Part shown: positions 1 through 8,832 of the stretch, in pieces
Numbering within the stretch: position 1 is the stretch's first letter
Layout of the letters: every line of letters starts with the position of its first letter
Origin: Sphingobium sp. Leaf26
GTDB lineage: Bacteria; Pseudomonadota; Alphaproteobacteria; Sphingomonadales; Sphingomonadaceae
Length of the DNA: 37,357 bases
Assembly: GCF_001421665.1 (NCBI RefSeq)
Contig: NZ_LMKV01000016.1
Location: 1-37,357, forward strand
Reading direction: 5' to 3'
Notes under the pieces: model-generated
What the model was told of the DNA's origin: nothing
Seen by the model: only the letters and a program-made list of their open reading frames with translations
Database searches by the model: none
Made by a program: the position numbers and the translations under genes

Positions 1-186
1 ACCAACAACACCGCCGCGTTGCAGGCGGACGAGACGCGCAACCGGCAGATCCAGGAGCGTATCCCGGCCGGGCGCTGGGGCGCGGCGAGCGACATCGGTG
101 GGGCAGCCGTGTTCCTGGCGTCCAGCGCGGCCGACTATATCCATGGCCATGTGCTGGCTGTCGATGGCGGGTGGCTCGCGCGCTGA
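1..186 (+). CDS. kduD: KduD-like SDR oxidoreductase, C-terminal fragment
   Basis: This is the last 61 codons of a short-chain dehydrogenase/reductase, open at the left edge of the window. The visible part has the family C-terminal pattern: IPAGRWG, then GGAAVFLAS, then [14 protein letters not shown] before TGA. The TNNTAAL..DETRN stretch ahead of IPAGRWG is typical of KduD, 2-dehydro-3-deoxy-D-gluconate 5-dehydrogenase. KduD interconverts DKI and KDG in the cytoplasmic pectin/uronate pathway. The Rossmann fold and the YxxxK catalytic motif lie outside the window, so the assignment rests on the tail and on the adjacent pectin side-chain hydrolase genes. Another SDR of sugar metabolism is the main alternative. 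Confidence 0.72.
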   Translation, partial: TNNTAALQADETRNRQIQERIPAGRWGAASDIGGAAVFLASSAADYIHGHVLAVDGGWLAR

Positions 187-239
187 ACCAAAGGCGCGGG
201 AGAGGAAAAATCCCTCGCCGCATATCACAGGAGAGAGGC

Positions 240-1451
240 ATGCCCGATCGGCGGACCATATTGACGACCACTGGGCTGGCGGCGCTGGGCATGGCCCTGC
301 CGCAGGCGGTCGTTGCGGGGACGAAGAAGGGCGCGCGGCCCGGCCCCTATCTGATCGGCGCGGATATCAGCTGGATTCCCGAGGATGAGGCGGCCGGCGC
401 GCGCTATTTTGTCGATGGCGTGCAGAAAGACCCCATCCTGTTGCTGCGCGATGCCGGATTCAATGCGATCCGGCTGCGCATCTTCGTTGATCCGGCCAGG
501 GGCTATGCGAAGCGCGAACCGGACAAGGCCTGGGCGGGGCTGGCGCAGACGATCAAGCTGGGCAAACGCATCCGGGACGCCGGCCTCTATCTGGTTCTGA
601 GTTTCCACTATAGCGATATCTGGGCCGACCCGGAGCATCAGGGCGTGCCCGCCGCCTGGGCCGGTTACGACCTGCCGCAACTGGCCAAGGCGGTCGAGGC
701 CCATACGCATGATACGCTGGTGGCGATGCGGGCGGGTGGCGCGCCGGTCGACATGGCGGTGATCGGCAATGAAACGACGTTCGGCATGTTGTGGCCCCAT
801 GGGCGGGTGACATTGTCCACATCGACCGGCAATCCGGTGACCGACGCCAATCATGCCAGAGTCGGCGTGGTCGGCGGGTTCGATGGCTTTGCGCAGTTGC
901 TGCGCGCGGGGATTGCCGGTGCGCGGCGGGCGGAGCCGGAGGTGCAGATACAACTGCACAATCATCTGGGCCGCCACTGGCCGATCGTGCGCGAATGGAC
1001 CGATGCGCTGATCGCCCGCAAGGTCGATTTCGACGTCATCGGCTTTTCCTGTTACCAGCAGCGGGCGCAGGGCGACTGGGCAACCAGCTTTAGCGAGTTC
1101 GTGAAACGCTATCCCGACAAGGGGCTGCTGGTCGCCGAATATTCGAGCCGGAAGCGCTATATCAACGATCTGGTCCATGCCCTGCCGGACAAGCATGGCT
1201 GGGGCGCCTTCATCTGGGAGCCGACGCGGCATCAGGAGGCGATCTTCGACAAGGACGGCCATAATGCGGGCGAAGGCGCCAAACCCGACTTGATTGCGCA
1301 GGGGCTGAACAGCGCCGAGGCGCCAGGCGGCCTTGTGAGCGCGCAGGCGGCGCCCAGGCCGGAACCGACCGGTCCCATGGGCAAGGGCGGCGATTATGTC
1401 GCCAACGACCTGCTGAAACTCTATGGCGAGATGGCGAAGGCCTATCGATGA
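240..1451 (+). CDS. GH53 arabinogalactan endo-beta-1,4-galactanase
   Basis: Predicted secreted endo-beta-1,4-galactanase that cuts galactan side chains of pectin; 403 aa. ATG 240 is chosen because AGGAGA sits just upstream and the protein then begins with an RR-containing, Tat-like export signal (residues 4-27). The family signature FHYSDIWADP lies at about 122-131. IGNE at 175-178 carries the predicted acid/base E178, followed by GMLWP; VAEYSS near 298-303 carries the predicted nucleophile E300. Residues from about 330 to the end are Ala/Pro/Gly-rich before a final helix. The stop overlaps the next start by ATGA, indicating translational coupling. With the KduD-like gene upstream and a GH43-like gene downstream it forms a small pectin-use cluster. 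The GH53 call is firm; exact linkage specificity is inferred from the family. Confidence 0.9.
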   Translation: MPDRRTILTTTGLAALGMALPQAVVAGTKKGARPGPYLIGADISWIPEDEAAGARYFVDGVQKDPILLLRDAGFNAIRLRIFVDPARGYAKREPDKAWAGLAQTIKLGKRIRDAGLYLVLSFHYSDIWADPEHQGVPAAWAGYDLPQLAKAVEAHTHDTLVAMRAGGAPVDMAVIGNETTFGMLWPHGRVTLSTSTGNPVTDANHARVGVVGGFDGFAQLLRAGIAGARRAEPEVQIQLHNHLGRHWPIVREWTDALIARKVDFDVIGFSCYQQRAQGDWATSFSEFVKRYPDKGLLVAEYSSRKRYINDLVHALPDKHGWGAFIWEPTRHQEAIFDKDGHNAGEGAKPDLIAQGLNSAEAPGGLVSAQAAPRPEPTGPMGKGGDYVANDLLKLYGEMAKAYR

Positions 1452-2392
1452 GGCGCCGGGATTTCACGCTGGGGCTGGGCGCCATGGCGCTGGCCGCCTG
1501 CGCGCATGGTCGGTCCGTACGACAGGATGATGTGCTGCTCTTCGCCTATTTCACCACCGGCAAGGCCGGCGAGGCGGACGGGCTGAAGCTGGCGGTGAGC
1601 GAGGATGGCTTCACCTTTCGCACGCTGGCGGGCGGGCGCAGCCTGCTGGTGCCAGCGGTGGGAGAAAGGAAGCTGCTGCGCGATCCCTTCCTCTTCCAGG
1701 ACGGGCGGGCCTATCATCTGCTGTGGACCACTGCCTGGGAAGGCGTGACGATCGGCCACGCGACCAGCCGCGACCTGATCCACTGGTCCGCGCAGCAGGC
1801 GATCCCGGTGATGGCCGATGTGCCGGGCACGCGCAATTGCTGGGCACCCGAAGCGATCCATGATCCGCGCACCGGCCTGTACGAGATTGTCTGGTCGAGT
1901 ACCGTCACCGGCCGCTTCACCGAGACGGCGGGGGCATCGGAATCGGGCTATAATCACCGGCTGTGGCGTTGCAGCACGGCGGACTTCACCAGCTTCTCGA
2001 CCGCAGAGCCGCTCTACGATCCCGGTTTCAGCGTGATCGACGGCAGTTTCGCGCACGGGCCGGACGGCGCGCTCTATCTGATCGTCAAGGACGAGACAGT
2101 CGAACCGCCGCGCAAATATTTGCAGATCGCGAAGGCGAACAGCCCGACCGGGCCATTTGGGCCGCTCTCCAAACCCTTTTCCCCCGGCTGGGTCGAAGGA
2201 CCGATGGCGACCCGGATCGGCGACGCGCTGGTCTGCTATTATGACGTCTACAAGGAAGGCCGGTGGGGCGCGGCGATGACGCGCGACATGGTGGCGTGGG
2301 AGGATGTCAGCGATCGGCTGGCCATGCCGGCGGGCGCACGGCACGGGTCGCTGCTGCGCGTACCCCGGACGCTGGTCGAGGCGATCGGTTAA
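1448..2392 (+). CDS. GH43-like glycoside hydrolase lipoprotein
   Basis: 314 aa, overlapping the GH53 stop by four bases. The N-terminus has RRRDF followed by a hydrophobic run and LAAC (Cys18), which looks like a Tat-exported lipoprotein signal. The mature part has features of five-bladed beta-propeller glycosidases of the GH43 clan: RDPFLFQDG near residue 78, repeated TSRDLIHW and CSTADFTSF blades, and NCWAPEAIHD around 130-140, with the WAPE motif common in GH43. Probable role is release of arabinose, xylose or galactose from pectic oligosaccharides made by the upstream enzyme. I did not pin down the catalytic Asp/Asp/Glu triad, so an inactive sugar-binding propeller remains possible. The TAA stop overlaps the stop of the convergent gene. 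Confidence 0.75.
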   Translation: MRRRDFTLGLGAMALAACAHGRSVRQDDVLLFAYFTTGKAGEADGLKLAVSEDGFTFRTLAGGRSLLVPAVGERKLLRDPFLFQDGRAYHLLWTTAWEGVTIGHATSRDLIHWSAQQAIPVMADVPGTRNCWAPEAIHDPRTGLYEIVWSSTVTGRFTETAGASESGYNHRLWRCSTADFTSFSTAEPLYDPGFSVIDGSFAHGPDGALYLIVKDETVEPPRKYLQIAKANSPTGPFGPLSKPFSPGWVEGPMATRIGDALVCYYDVYKEGRWGAAMTRDMVAWEDVSDRLAMPAGARHGSLLRVPRTLVEAIG

Positions 2393-3123
2393 GGCGCGCA
2401 GGCGCGCGTCACGTCCGGCGGCAATATGTCGCGCAGGCGCTGGCGCACCACTTGCGCCCAGATCGCATAGCCGCGGCCATTCATATGGACGCCGTCGGGC
2501 TGATAATTGTCGCCCAGCTTGCCGTCGGCGAAGAGCGGCGTGGTGATGTCGCCATAATAGGCGCTTCGCATATGGGGCAGGAACTGCTGCGCCGCCGCGT
2601 TGAACAGCCTTTGTTCGCCCAGGAAGGCGGCACGGCCGGGGCTGGGCTTGGCCGACAGAAGCAGCACCGGCACGCCGGGCAGCAGGCGGTCGCGCAGGTC
2701 GAACAGTTGTGCAAGCTGGCGCATCACGGTGCGGACCGGCACGCCGGTGGCGATATCATTTTCACCCACATAGAGGATCAGCGCGCGTGGGCGCCCCTCA
2801 TTCGGCTTTATATTGGCGAAGCGCGGCAGGATGTCGGTCAGGACCGCGCTGTTGATGCCGCGATTTTCCGTCGCCCAGGGCGCCATATCCTGCTGAAGGC
2901 TGGTCCAGCGATGGATCGACGAACTGCCCACGAACCAGAGCGCGCAATCGCCCTTCGCTGCGCCTGCCGCCGGCAACGCCGCACGGGAATCGCGATAGCG
3001 GCCGTAGAGGCGCCAGCCGACGATGATGACGGCGAAAACAAGCAGGGCCATGAGCAATTTAGTCAAAGGCGGAGCATCTGTACGGCGCAATCCGGCAATT
3101 CCTCGGCTGATGTCGATCCGCAA
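2389..3123 (-). CDS. Membrane-anchored SGNH/GDSL hydrolase
   Basis: 244 aa esterase-like protein with one N-terminal membrane segment (about residues 21-40) and an extracytoplasmic SGNH domain. Block I is GSSS (66-69, nucleophile Ser), block II NRGIN (87-91), block III GEND (120-123) and block V DGVHMNGRG with D210 and H213, so the catalytic set is intact. Such proteins typically remove or transfer acetyl groups on carbohydrates. The start is TTG 3123 with no clear ribosome binding site; ATG 3051 is an alternative but would begin inside the membrane helix. The gene is divergent from an acyltransferase-3 gene 54 bp away, which suggests a pair acting on the same O-acetylated glycan. That link is inference. 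Confidence 0.82.
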   Translation of the reverse strand: MRIDISRGIAGLRRTDAPPLTKLLMALLVFAVIIVGWRLYGRYRDSRAALPAAGAAKGDCALWFVGSSSIHRWTSLQQDMAPWATENRGINSAVLTDILPRFANIKPNEGRPRALILYVGENDIATGVPVRTVMRQLAQLFDLRDRLLPGVPVLLLSAKPSPGRAAFLGEQRLFNAAAQQFLPHMRSAYYGDITTPLFADGKLGDNYQPDGVHMNGRGYAIWAQVVRQRLRDILPPDVTRACAP

Positions 3124-3177
3124 ATCCGGAGACTAAGCGCTTAACCAAGATTTTTTAAAGCTTCCTAAAGGGGAAGA

Positions 3178-4173
3178 GTGCAAAAAACCGGTGGGGCCGG
3201 GGGTTTATCAGTGGGCAAGAATCCGTCGATCGACCTTCTGAAGGGGGTCTTGATCCTGCTTGTGATGGCAGGCCATGCCATGGAACTGGCCCATGCGCAG
3301 CATGTCGCGCTGTGGATCGGATCGGGATTCCGCATGCCGCTGATGATCGGCATTTCGGGCTATCTGCTCAATATCGACCGGCTGCGCAGCGAACCGGGCG
3401 AGCATTTCTTCGGCCGCTATGGCGAGCGGATGTTGCTGCCCTGGCTGGTGGCGATGGTCGCCTATCTGGCGATCGGCGGCTGGTCGCTATCCTGGCATAT
3501 GCCGATCGACCTGCTGCTGCGCCCGCCCTTTCACCTCTGGTATATACCGGTGCTCTTCTTCCTGATCCTGATCGCGCGCGCCGTGCCGCTGCCTCCCATA
3601 GGGCTGCTGGCGATCGGGGTGCCGTTCAGCCTGGCGATCATGTATGGCTTTGGTCCGCATCACGGCGCGATCGGCCACGGCCTCTTGTCGCCCGACAGCC
3701 GCTATCTGCGCTATCCGATCTATTTCTTCTTCGGCATGCTGGTGGCCGAAAGGGGCCTGCCGACCCGCTATCTGGGCGTTGCGCTGCTGACGGCGGCACT
3801 GGGCATGGGATGGTGGGCGAGACTGGAACATGATCCCCATATCCTGGCCTTCGTGCCCGCACGGCTGCTGATGTGCCTGGGCCTGATCGCGCTGCTGCCG
3901 CATTTTGCGCGGCTGCGCCTGTCCTTCGCCCCGGTCAATCATATCGGGCGGGACAGCCTGTTCTTCTATCTGTGGCACCCGCTGGTCATGGCGCTGGTGA
4001 TGGCGACCGGAATCGGCGTAGCCGCGATGCTGGCATTGTCGGTGCCGATCCTGTTCGCGCTGGGCCGGCTGTCGGCAGGGCATGCACGGCTGCGGCGCTG
4101 GATCGGCAGCGTGCCGCCGATCCGCCCGCGCATCGATGAGCCGCCGCTGGAGCCGGCCCCCCAGCCGGCCTAG
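3178..4173 (+). CDS. Acyltransferase family 3 membrane protein
   Basis: 331 aa polytopic protein of the acyltransferase 3 family, which moves acyl (often acetyl) groups across the inner membrane onto extracytoplasmic sugars. It begins SIDLLKG, then hydrophobic helix one with VMAGHAMEL, whose His is the usual catalytic position, followed by many hydrophobic helices (about ten in all). RYGERMLLPW and FFYLWHP are typical later motifs. GTG 3178 is preceded by AAGGGGA at good spacing; GTG 3211 (starting GKNPSIDLL) is the alternative. The tail after residue 300 is basic then Pro-rich and presumably cytoplasmic. It is divergent from the SGNH hydrolase gene, and its stop overlaps the stop of the convergent downstream gene at CTAG. 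The substrate cannot be read from sequence. Confidence 0.85.
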   Translation: MQKTGGAGGLSVGKNPSIDLLKGVLILLVMAGHAMELAHAQHVALWIGSGFRMPLMIGISGYLLNIDRLRSEPGEHFFGRYGERMLLPWLVAMVAYLAIGGWSLSWHMPIDLLLRPPFHLWYIPVLFFLILIARAVPLPPIGLLAIGVPFSLAIMYGFGPHHGAIGHGLLSPDSRYLRYPIYFFFGMLVAERGLPTRYLGVALLTAALGMGWWARLEHDPHILAFVPARLLMCLGLIALLPHFARLRLSFAPVNHIGRDSLFFYLWHPLVMALVMATGIGVAAMLALSVPILFALGRLSAGHARLRRWIGSVPPIRPRIDEPPLEPAPQPA

Positions 4174-4790
4174 ACTTTGCCGTATTTCGCCTCGAACCCG
4201 GCAATGTCGCCGCTGGCGAGATATTTGGCCTGATCGACCCACTGGTCGCGGACCGGGCGCCCCTTGAAATTGCCGAGCTTCGCGTCGATTGCGGCAAGGT
4301 CTGCGTCCGTCCAGGCTGCGATCTGGGCATAGCGGGTGACGCCAAGGTCGATCAACAATGCCTTCAGCTTGGGGCCGACGCCCTTGAGGCGCAGCAGGTC
4401 ATCCTCGCCTTCCGCGAGCGTCGGCGCAGTGGGAATGGGTGCAGGCACCGGTTCGACCGGCGGCGCGGCGGGTACAGGGTCGGGCGCTGCTTCAACCACC
4501 GGCGCGGCGACCGGTTCGGCAGCCACGACCGGCTCAGCCGGCGCGGCCGGTTCCACCACGACCGGTTCGACGACCATTGGCGCAGGCGCAACCGGGGCGG
4601 CGATGATCGGGTCTATGAACGGGACGGGGGCTGGCGGCACGGGGGCGGGCGGCGGCGCTGCTTCTGCGGACGCCGCCGGCTCGATCGGCTCCTCCGCCTT
4701 GTTCCGGCCCGACAGAAGGAAGACGAGCGCGATGACGACCAGCAGGCCGACCAGCAGCCACAGTCCATAGTCCATGAAGAATTCCTGCAT
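4170..4790 (-). CDS. Membrane-anchored helix-hairpin-helix protein
   Basis: 206 aa in three parts: one N-terminal membrane helix (about residues 8-26), a long low-complexity Pro/Ala/Val/Glu linker (about 33-130), and a C-terminal helix-hairpin-helix domain of about 70 residues starting LLRLKGVGPKLKALL. The C-terminal region (DLGVTRYAQIAAWT, then NFKGRPVRDQWVDQAK) resembles the HhH module found as a tail on some NuoE proteins and in proteins described as 5' DNA nuclease-like. Nothing shows catalytic residues, so nuclease activity is not claimed. The Pro-rich spacer could let the HhH domain reach DNA or a partner from the inner membrane. ATG 4775 (MDYGLWLL) is a plausible shorter start. Function unknown. 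Confidence 0.72.
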   Translation of the reverse strand: MQEFFMDYGLWLLVGLLVVIALVFLLSGRNKAEEPIEPAASAEAAPPPAPVPPAPVPFIDPIIAAPVAPAPMVVEPVVVEPAAPAEPVVAAEPVAAPVVEAAPDPVPAAPPVEPVPAPIPTAPTLAEGEDDLLRLKGVGPKLKALLIDLGVTRYAQIAAWTDADLAAIDAKLGNFKGRPVRDQWVDQAKYLASGDIAGFEAKYGKV

Positions 4791-4857
4791 CGCGCGTCTC
4801 TCCCCTGCAAAAATGCTGGTCGCTATTTAAGAGCGGTTTCGCGCGCGCCGCAAGGGT

Positions 4858-6141
4858 TCAGCCTTTTTCCGCTTCGCGCGCGACCTCTCGCCAGCCGATA
4901 TCGCGGCGGCAGAAGCCCGTCGGGAAGTCGATCGCGTCCACGGCGGCATAGGCGGCGGCCTGCGCCGTGCCGACCGTATCACCGGTGGCGGTGACATTGA
5001 GCACGCGCCCGCCATTGGCGACCAGAGCGCCGTCCTTGTCCGCCGTGCCGGCATGGAAGATCTTCGCGCCGTCCTGTTCCGCCGCGGCGATCCCGGCGAT
5101 CGTTCCGCCCTTTTCGGGTGTACCCGGATAGCCATTGGCGGCCATGACGATGGTGAGCGCGGTGCGATCCGCCAACTGGACCGGTCCCTGATCGGCGAGC
5201 TTCCCCTGCGCCACGGCGAGCAGCAGATCGACCAGATCGCCGTCGAAGCGGGTCATCAGCACCTGACATTCGGGATCGCCGAAACGGGCATTATATTCGA
5301 TCAGCCTGGGGCCTTCGGCGGTCAGCATCAGGCCGGCATACAGGACGCCGCTATAGGGCATGCCTTCTGCCGCCATGGTATCGACGGTCGGCCGGATGAT
5401 CGTTTCGATCACCTGGGCTTCCAGTTCGGGCGTCAGCACGCGGGCCGGGCTGTAGGCGCCCATGCCGCCGGTATTGGGGCCGGTGTCGCCATCCCCTACC
5501 CGCTTGTGGTCCTGCGCCGAGCCGAAGGGCAGGATGGCGCTGCCGTCGGTGAGGGCGAAGAAACTGGCTTCCTCGCCGGTCATGAATTCTTCGAGCACGA
5601 CTTCCTCACCCGCCGCGCCGAACGCGCCGGAGAACATGGTGTCGAGTGCTTCGATCGCTTCGTCGCGGGTTTCGGCGATGATGACGCCCTTGCCCGCCGC
5701 AAGCCCGTCCGCCTTGATGACCACCGGCAGCGCGAAATCGTCCAGCGCGGCGAGTGCGCCGTCCTTGCTTGCGACGCGGATGTAGGCGGCGGTGGGAATG
5801 TTGGCGCGCTGGCACAGATCCTTGGTAAAGCCCTTCGACCCTTCCAGTTGCGCCGCCTTCTTGTTGGGACCGAACACCGGCACGCCCATGGTGCGCAGAT
5901 TGTCGGCCAGGCCATCGACCAGCGGCGCTTCCGGCCCGATCACCACCAGGCCGATCGAATGGCGGATGCAGAAATCCATCGTCGCGCGATGATCGGTCGC
6001 GTCGAGGTCGACCAATGTGGCATGCTCGGCTATGCCCGGATTGCCCGGCGCCGCGTAGAGCGTATCGAGCCGGGGCGATTGCGCCAGTTTCCATGCCAGC
6101 GCATGTTCGCGGCCGCCGCCGCCAAGCAGAAGGATGTTCAT
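4858..6141 (-). CDS. purD: Phosphoribosylamine-glycine ligase (GARS)
   Basis: 427 aa, full length for PurD, the cytoplasmic ATP-grasp enzyme that joins glycine to 5-phosphoribosylamine in purine synthesis. The N-terminus [19 protein letters not shown] is the canonical start. [11 protein letters not shown] is the ATP-grasp nucleotide loop, and GGMGAYSPA and [10 protein letters not shown] are the family signature and metal-binding segments. The start at 6141 is chosen because it begins exactly at the conserved first strand; ATG 6150 would add three residues. The start codon shares a CATG with the start of the oppositely oriented xseA, so its promoter must lie within xseA coding sequence. Apparently intact. 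Confidence 0.96.
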   Translation of the reverse strand: MNILLLGGGGREHALAWKLAQSPRLDTLYAAPGNPGIAEHATLVDLDATDHRATMDFCIRHSIGLVVIGPEAPLVDGLADNLRTMGVPVFGPNKKAAQLEGSKGFTKDLCQRANIPTAAYIRVASKDGALAALDDFALPVVIKADGLAAGKGVIIAETRDEAIEALDTMFSGAFGAAGEEVVLEEFMTGEEASFFALTDGSAILPFGSAQDHKRVGDGDTGPNTGGMGAYSPARVLTPELEAQVIETIIRPTVDTMAAEGMPYSGVLYAGLMLTAEGPRLIEYNARFGDPECQVLMTRFDGDLVDLLLAVAQGKLADQGPVQLADRTALTIVMAANGYPGTPEKGGTIAGIAAAEQDGAKIFHAGTADKDGALVANGGRVLNVTATGDTVGTAQAAAYAAVDAIDFPTGFCRRDIGWREVAREAEKG

Positions 6142-7639
6142 GTCGCCCATGTCCCCGGAATTTGATGCCTATGACAATATGGGCCGCCTGTTAGCGGAGG
6201 AACGCGCGGGGGACAACGCGCCGCCGTTGTCGGTCAGCGAATTGTCGGGCCTGTTGAAGCGCACGGTCGAGGACCGGTTCGGCCATGTGCGGCTGCGCGG
6301 CGAGATTTCGGGCTTCAAGCGGGCGGCGTCGGGGCATCTCTATCTGGCGCTGAAGGACGAGAATGCCGTGCTGGACGGGGTGATGTGGAAGGGCGGCGCG
6401 CAGCGGCTCGCCTTCAGTCCGCAGGACGGGGTGGAGGTGATCGCCACCGGCAAGCTGACCACCTATCCGGGGCGGTCCAAATATCAGATCGTCATCGAGA
6501 AGATGGAACTGGCCGGCGAAGGCGCGCTGATGGCGCTGCTGGAGAAGCTGAAGGCGAAACTGGCGGGCGAAGGGCTGTTCGCGGCGGAACGCAAGAAGCC
6601 CCTGCCCTTCCTGCCACGCACGATCGGCGTCGTGACGTCGCCCACTGGCGCAGTGATCCGCGATATCCTGCATCGACTGGCCGATCGGTGCCCGACCCAT
6701 GTGCTGGTCTGGCCGGTGCTGGTGCAGGGACAGGGCGCAGCCGAACAGGTGGCGCGGGCGGTGCGCGGGTTCAGCGCGATGGACGGCAGCGGGCAATTCC
6801 CCCGGCCCGACCTGGTGATCGTGGCGCGCGGCGGCGGGTCGATCGAGGATTTGTGGAGCTTCAACGAGGAGATCGTGGTCCGAGCGGTGGCGGACTGCAC
6901 CATCCCGATCATCTCCGCCGTGGGGCATGAGACGGACACCACGCTGTGCGACTATGCCGCCGACCGGCGGGCGCCGACGCCGACCGCCGCCGCCGAAATG
7001 GCGGTGCCGGTGCGGGCGGAATTGCTGGCCGGATTGAACGAGATGGGGCTGCGCGCCGGGCGCGCCGTCCGGCGGGGTGCGGGGCAGGCGCGGGAACGGC
7101 TGGAGATGCAGGCGCGGCTGATGCCGACGCCGGACACGCTGCTGGCCCCGCAGCGGCAGCGGCTGGATCAACTGTCCGACGGACTGGTGAGCGGGCTGCG
7201 CCACCGGCTGGCCGATGCGCGGGCGCATCTGGGGCAGGCAGGCGGGGCGCTGCGGCCGGCCTTGTTGCAGCATTATGTGGTGCGCGCAGGCGAGCGGCTG
7301 GGCCGGTTGCAACTGCGGCCAGGCTATCTGCAACGCGCTTTGTCGGACCATATCGTGGCGTTCGACCGGGTGTCGCGCCATTTCGCCTCGCTCGATCCCG
7401 ACCGGCCGTTACAGAAGGGCTATGCCCGCGTGATGGCGCAAGGCCGGCTGGTGCAGTCGGTCGCGGCGGCGCAGGCGGCCGGCGCGGTGACGCTGCATTT
7501 CAAGGACGGGACGGTGGACGCGGCAATCGGCGATGCCGCGCTTGAGCCGAAGGCCATGCCTGTTCTATCCTCCTCTCCCCGGCCCGCTCGCAAGGCGCGC
7601 GAGGCCGATGACAAGCAGCAGCAGGATCTGTTTTCCTGA
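6140..7639 (+). CDS. xseA: Exodeoxyribonuclease VII large subunit
   Basis: 499 aa. XseA with XseB degrades single-stranded DNA to oligonucleotides in mismatch repair and recombination. The N-terminal OB-fold (about 20-120) includes [24 protein letters not shown]. The central catalytic domain has [16 protein letters not shown] and [21 protein letters not shown], then [17 protein letters not shown] and [10 protein letters not shown], all signature segments. A long helical, Arg-rich region follows and the end is KGYARV..G. The start is set at ATG 6140 because AGAAGG lies six bases upstream; ATGs at 6134 and 6149 are in frame. No xseB is seen in the window. The gene is divergent from purD with overlapping start codons. 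Confidence 0.95.
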   Translation: MSPMSPEFDAYDNMGRLLAEERAGDNAPPLSVSELSGLLKRTVEDRFGHVRLRGEISGFKRAASGHLYLALKDENAVLDGVMWKGGAQRLAFSPQDGVEVIATGKLTTYPGRSKYQIVIEKMELAGEGALMALLEKLKAKLAGEGLFAAERKKPLPFLPRTIGVVTSPTGAVIRDILHRLADRCPTHVLVWPVLVQGQGAAEQVARAVRGFSAMDGSGQFPRPDLVIVARGGGSIEDLWSFNEEIVVRAVADCTIPIISAVGHETDTTLCDYAADRRAPTPTAAAEMAVPVRAELLAGLNEMGLRAGRAVRRGAGQARERLEMQARLMPTPDTLLAPQRQRLDQLSDGLVSGLRHRLADARAHLGQAGGALRPALLQHYVVRAGERLGRLQLRPGYLQRALSDHIVAFDRVSRHFASLDPDRPLQKGYARVMAQGRLVQSVAAAQAAGAVTLHFKDGTVDAAIGDAALEPKAMPVLSSSPRPARKAREADDKQQQDLFS

Positions 7640-7663
7640 TGTCGTGCAAAGAGGCCTGAACCC

Positions 7664-7876
7664 ATGTTGATGTCCAACCGCGACCGGATCGCCCGGCTCC
7701 ATTATATGCCCTACAGCTTCCGCGTGTTGCAGGCGGGCGACCATGTCCTGTGCGCCGTGACCGGACAGCGGATCGCGCTACAGGATCTGCGCTACTGGAG
7801 CATCGCGCGGCAGGAACCCTATGCCAGCGCCGATGTGTCGGTGCAGGCGGAACTCAAGGCACGCGGGTCGCGATGA
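7664..7876 (+). CDS. DUF2093 family small protein
   Basis: 70 aa. The sequence (LHYMPYSFRVLQAGDHVLCAVTG, then IALQDLRYWSIARQEPYAS) matches what I remember of DUF2093, a small alphaproteobacterial family of unknown function; the family name is from memory. No signal peptide or membrane segment. It follows xseA by 24 bp and its TGA overlaps the ATG of the M23 peptidase (ATGA), so the three genes probably share a transcript. ATG 7670 is an alternative start. Confidence 0.8.
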   Translation: MLMSNRDRIARLHYMPYSFRVLQAGDHVLCAVTGQRIALQDLRYWSIARQEPYASADVSVQAELKARGSR

Positions 7877-8724
7877 GGCGGATCGGTATCGCGATGCTGC
7901 TGGCCTGCGCCGGAGCAGCGGTGGCGCAGCCCGGCGCGCGACCGGTGGCGGCGCGCGCGGAATTCCAGTTGAGCGGGACGGCGACGCAGGGCGGGATCAT
8001 GACCGGCATCGCGCCGGTCGGCACGGTCGCGCTGAAGCTGGACGAACAATTGGTTCCGGTGGATGCTGACGGCCGGTTCCTGATCGCGTTCGACCGGGAT
8101 GCAGGGCCGAGCGCGCGGCTGGTGGCCCGACTGCCCGATACGCGCACGGTCGAGCGCAGCCTGACCATCGCTCCGCGCGACTGGCGGATCGAGCGGATCG
8201 ACGCGCCGATGCGGCCGACCAAGAGCACGGAGGCCTTTCTGGCGCTGCGCAAGCCCGAACTGGAGGCGATCGCCGCAGCACGCGATGTCGTGACGGATGC
8301 GCAGGGCTGGCGCCAGCGCTTCATCTGGCCCCGGATCGGGCGGATATCCGGGCTGTTCGGGTCGCAGCGCGTCTACCAGGGCACGGCTGGCGCCTATCAT
8401 GGCGGCGTCGATGTCGCCGGCGCGACCGGCGTGCCGGTGGTGGCGCCGGCCGACGGGGTGGTGATATTGGCAGCGGCGGACAAAGCCTTCACGCTGGAGG
8501 GGCATCTGCTGATGATCGACCATGGCCATGGCCTCAACAGCGCCTTCCTGCATCTGTCGCGAATCGATGTGAAGCCGGGCGATCATGTCACCCAGGGCCA
8601 GAGAATCGGCGCGATCGGCGCCACCGGGCGCGCGACCGGGCCGCATCTCCACTGGGGCATGAAGTGGAATGACGCCAGGATCGACCCGCTGCTGATCGCC
8701 GGGCCGATGCCGAACGGACTATAG
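7873..8724 (+). CDS. Secreted M23 metallopeptidase
   Basis: 283 aa periplasmic peptidoglycan endopeptidase or regulator of the lysostaphin/LytM type. An N-terminal signal peptide (about 1-18, ending AVAQ) precedes a beta-rich domain (about 30-110) that could bind the envelope. The M23 domain follows from about 165, with zinc ligands H176 and D180 in HGGVD, catalytic H227 in FLHLS, and H258/H260 in GPHLHW. All metal and catalytic residues are present, so it is probably active rather than an EnvC/NlpD-like degenerate regulator. The start ATG 7873 overlaps the DUF2093 stop. A strong perfect hairpin follows the gene. Confidence 0.92.
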   Translation: MRRIGIAMLLACAGAAVAQPGARPVAARAEFQLSGTATQGGIMTGIAPVGTVALKLDEQLVPVDADGRFLIAFDRDAGPSARLVARLPDTRTVERSLTIAPRDWRIERIDAPMRPTKSTEAFLALRKPELEAIAAARDVVTDAQGWRQRFIWPRIGRISGLFGSQRVYQGTAGAYHGGVDVAGATGVPVVAPADGVVILAAADKAFTLEGHLLMIDHGHGLNSAFLHLSRIDVKPGDHVTQGQRIGAIGATGRATGPHLHWGMKWNDARIDPLLIAGPMPNGL

Positions 8725-8730
8725 AGCAAC

Positions 8731-8767
8731 TTGCGCGCCGTCATCCGGCACGGATGACGGCGCGCAA
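8731..8767. terminator. Perfect 17-bp hairpin after M23 gene
   Basis: A 17-bp perfect inverted repeat (8731-8747 and 8751-8767) with a 3-nt loop, GC-rich and starting TTGCGCGCC. It lies seven bases after the M23 stop and 66 bases beyond the end of the convergent gene. It has no long T run on either side (AAAATAC to the right, GTTGCTC to the left), so it is either an intrinsic terminator with a weak U tract serving both genes or an mRNA 3' stabiliser. Confidence 0.65.
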
Positions 8768-8832
8768 AATACGGAAGACACAAGACTCTTGGAGCATGAT
8801 GCCGCTCAATGTCATCGCATCATGCGCTTGTG

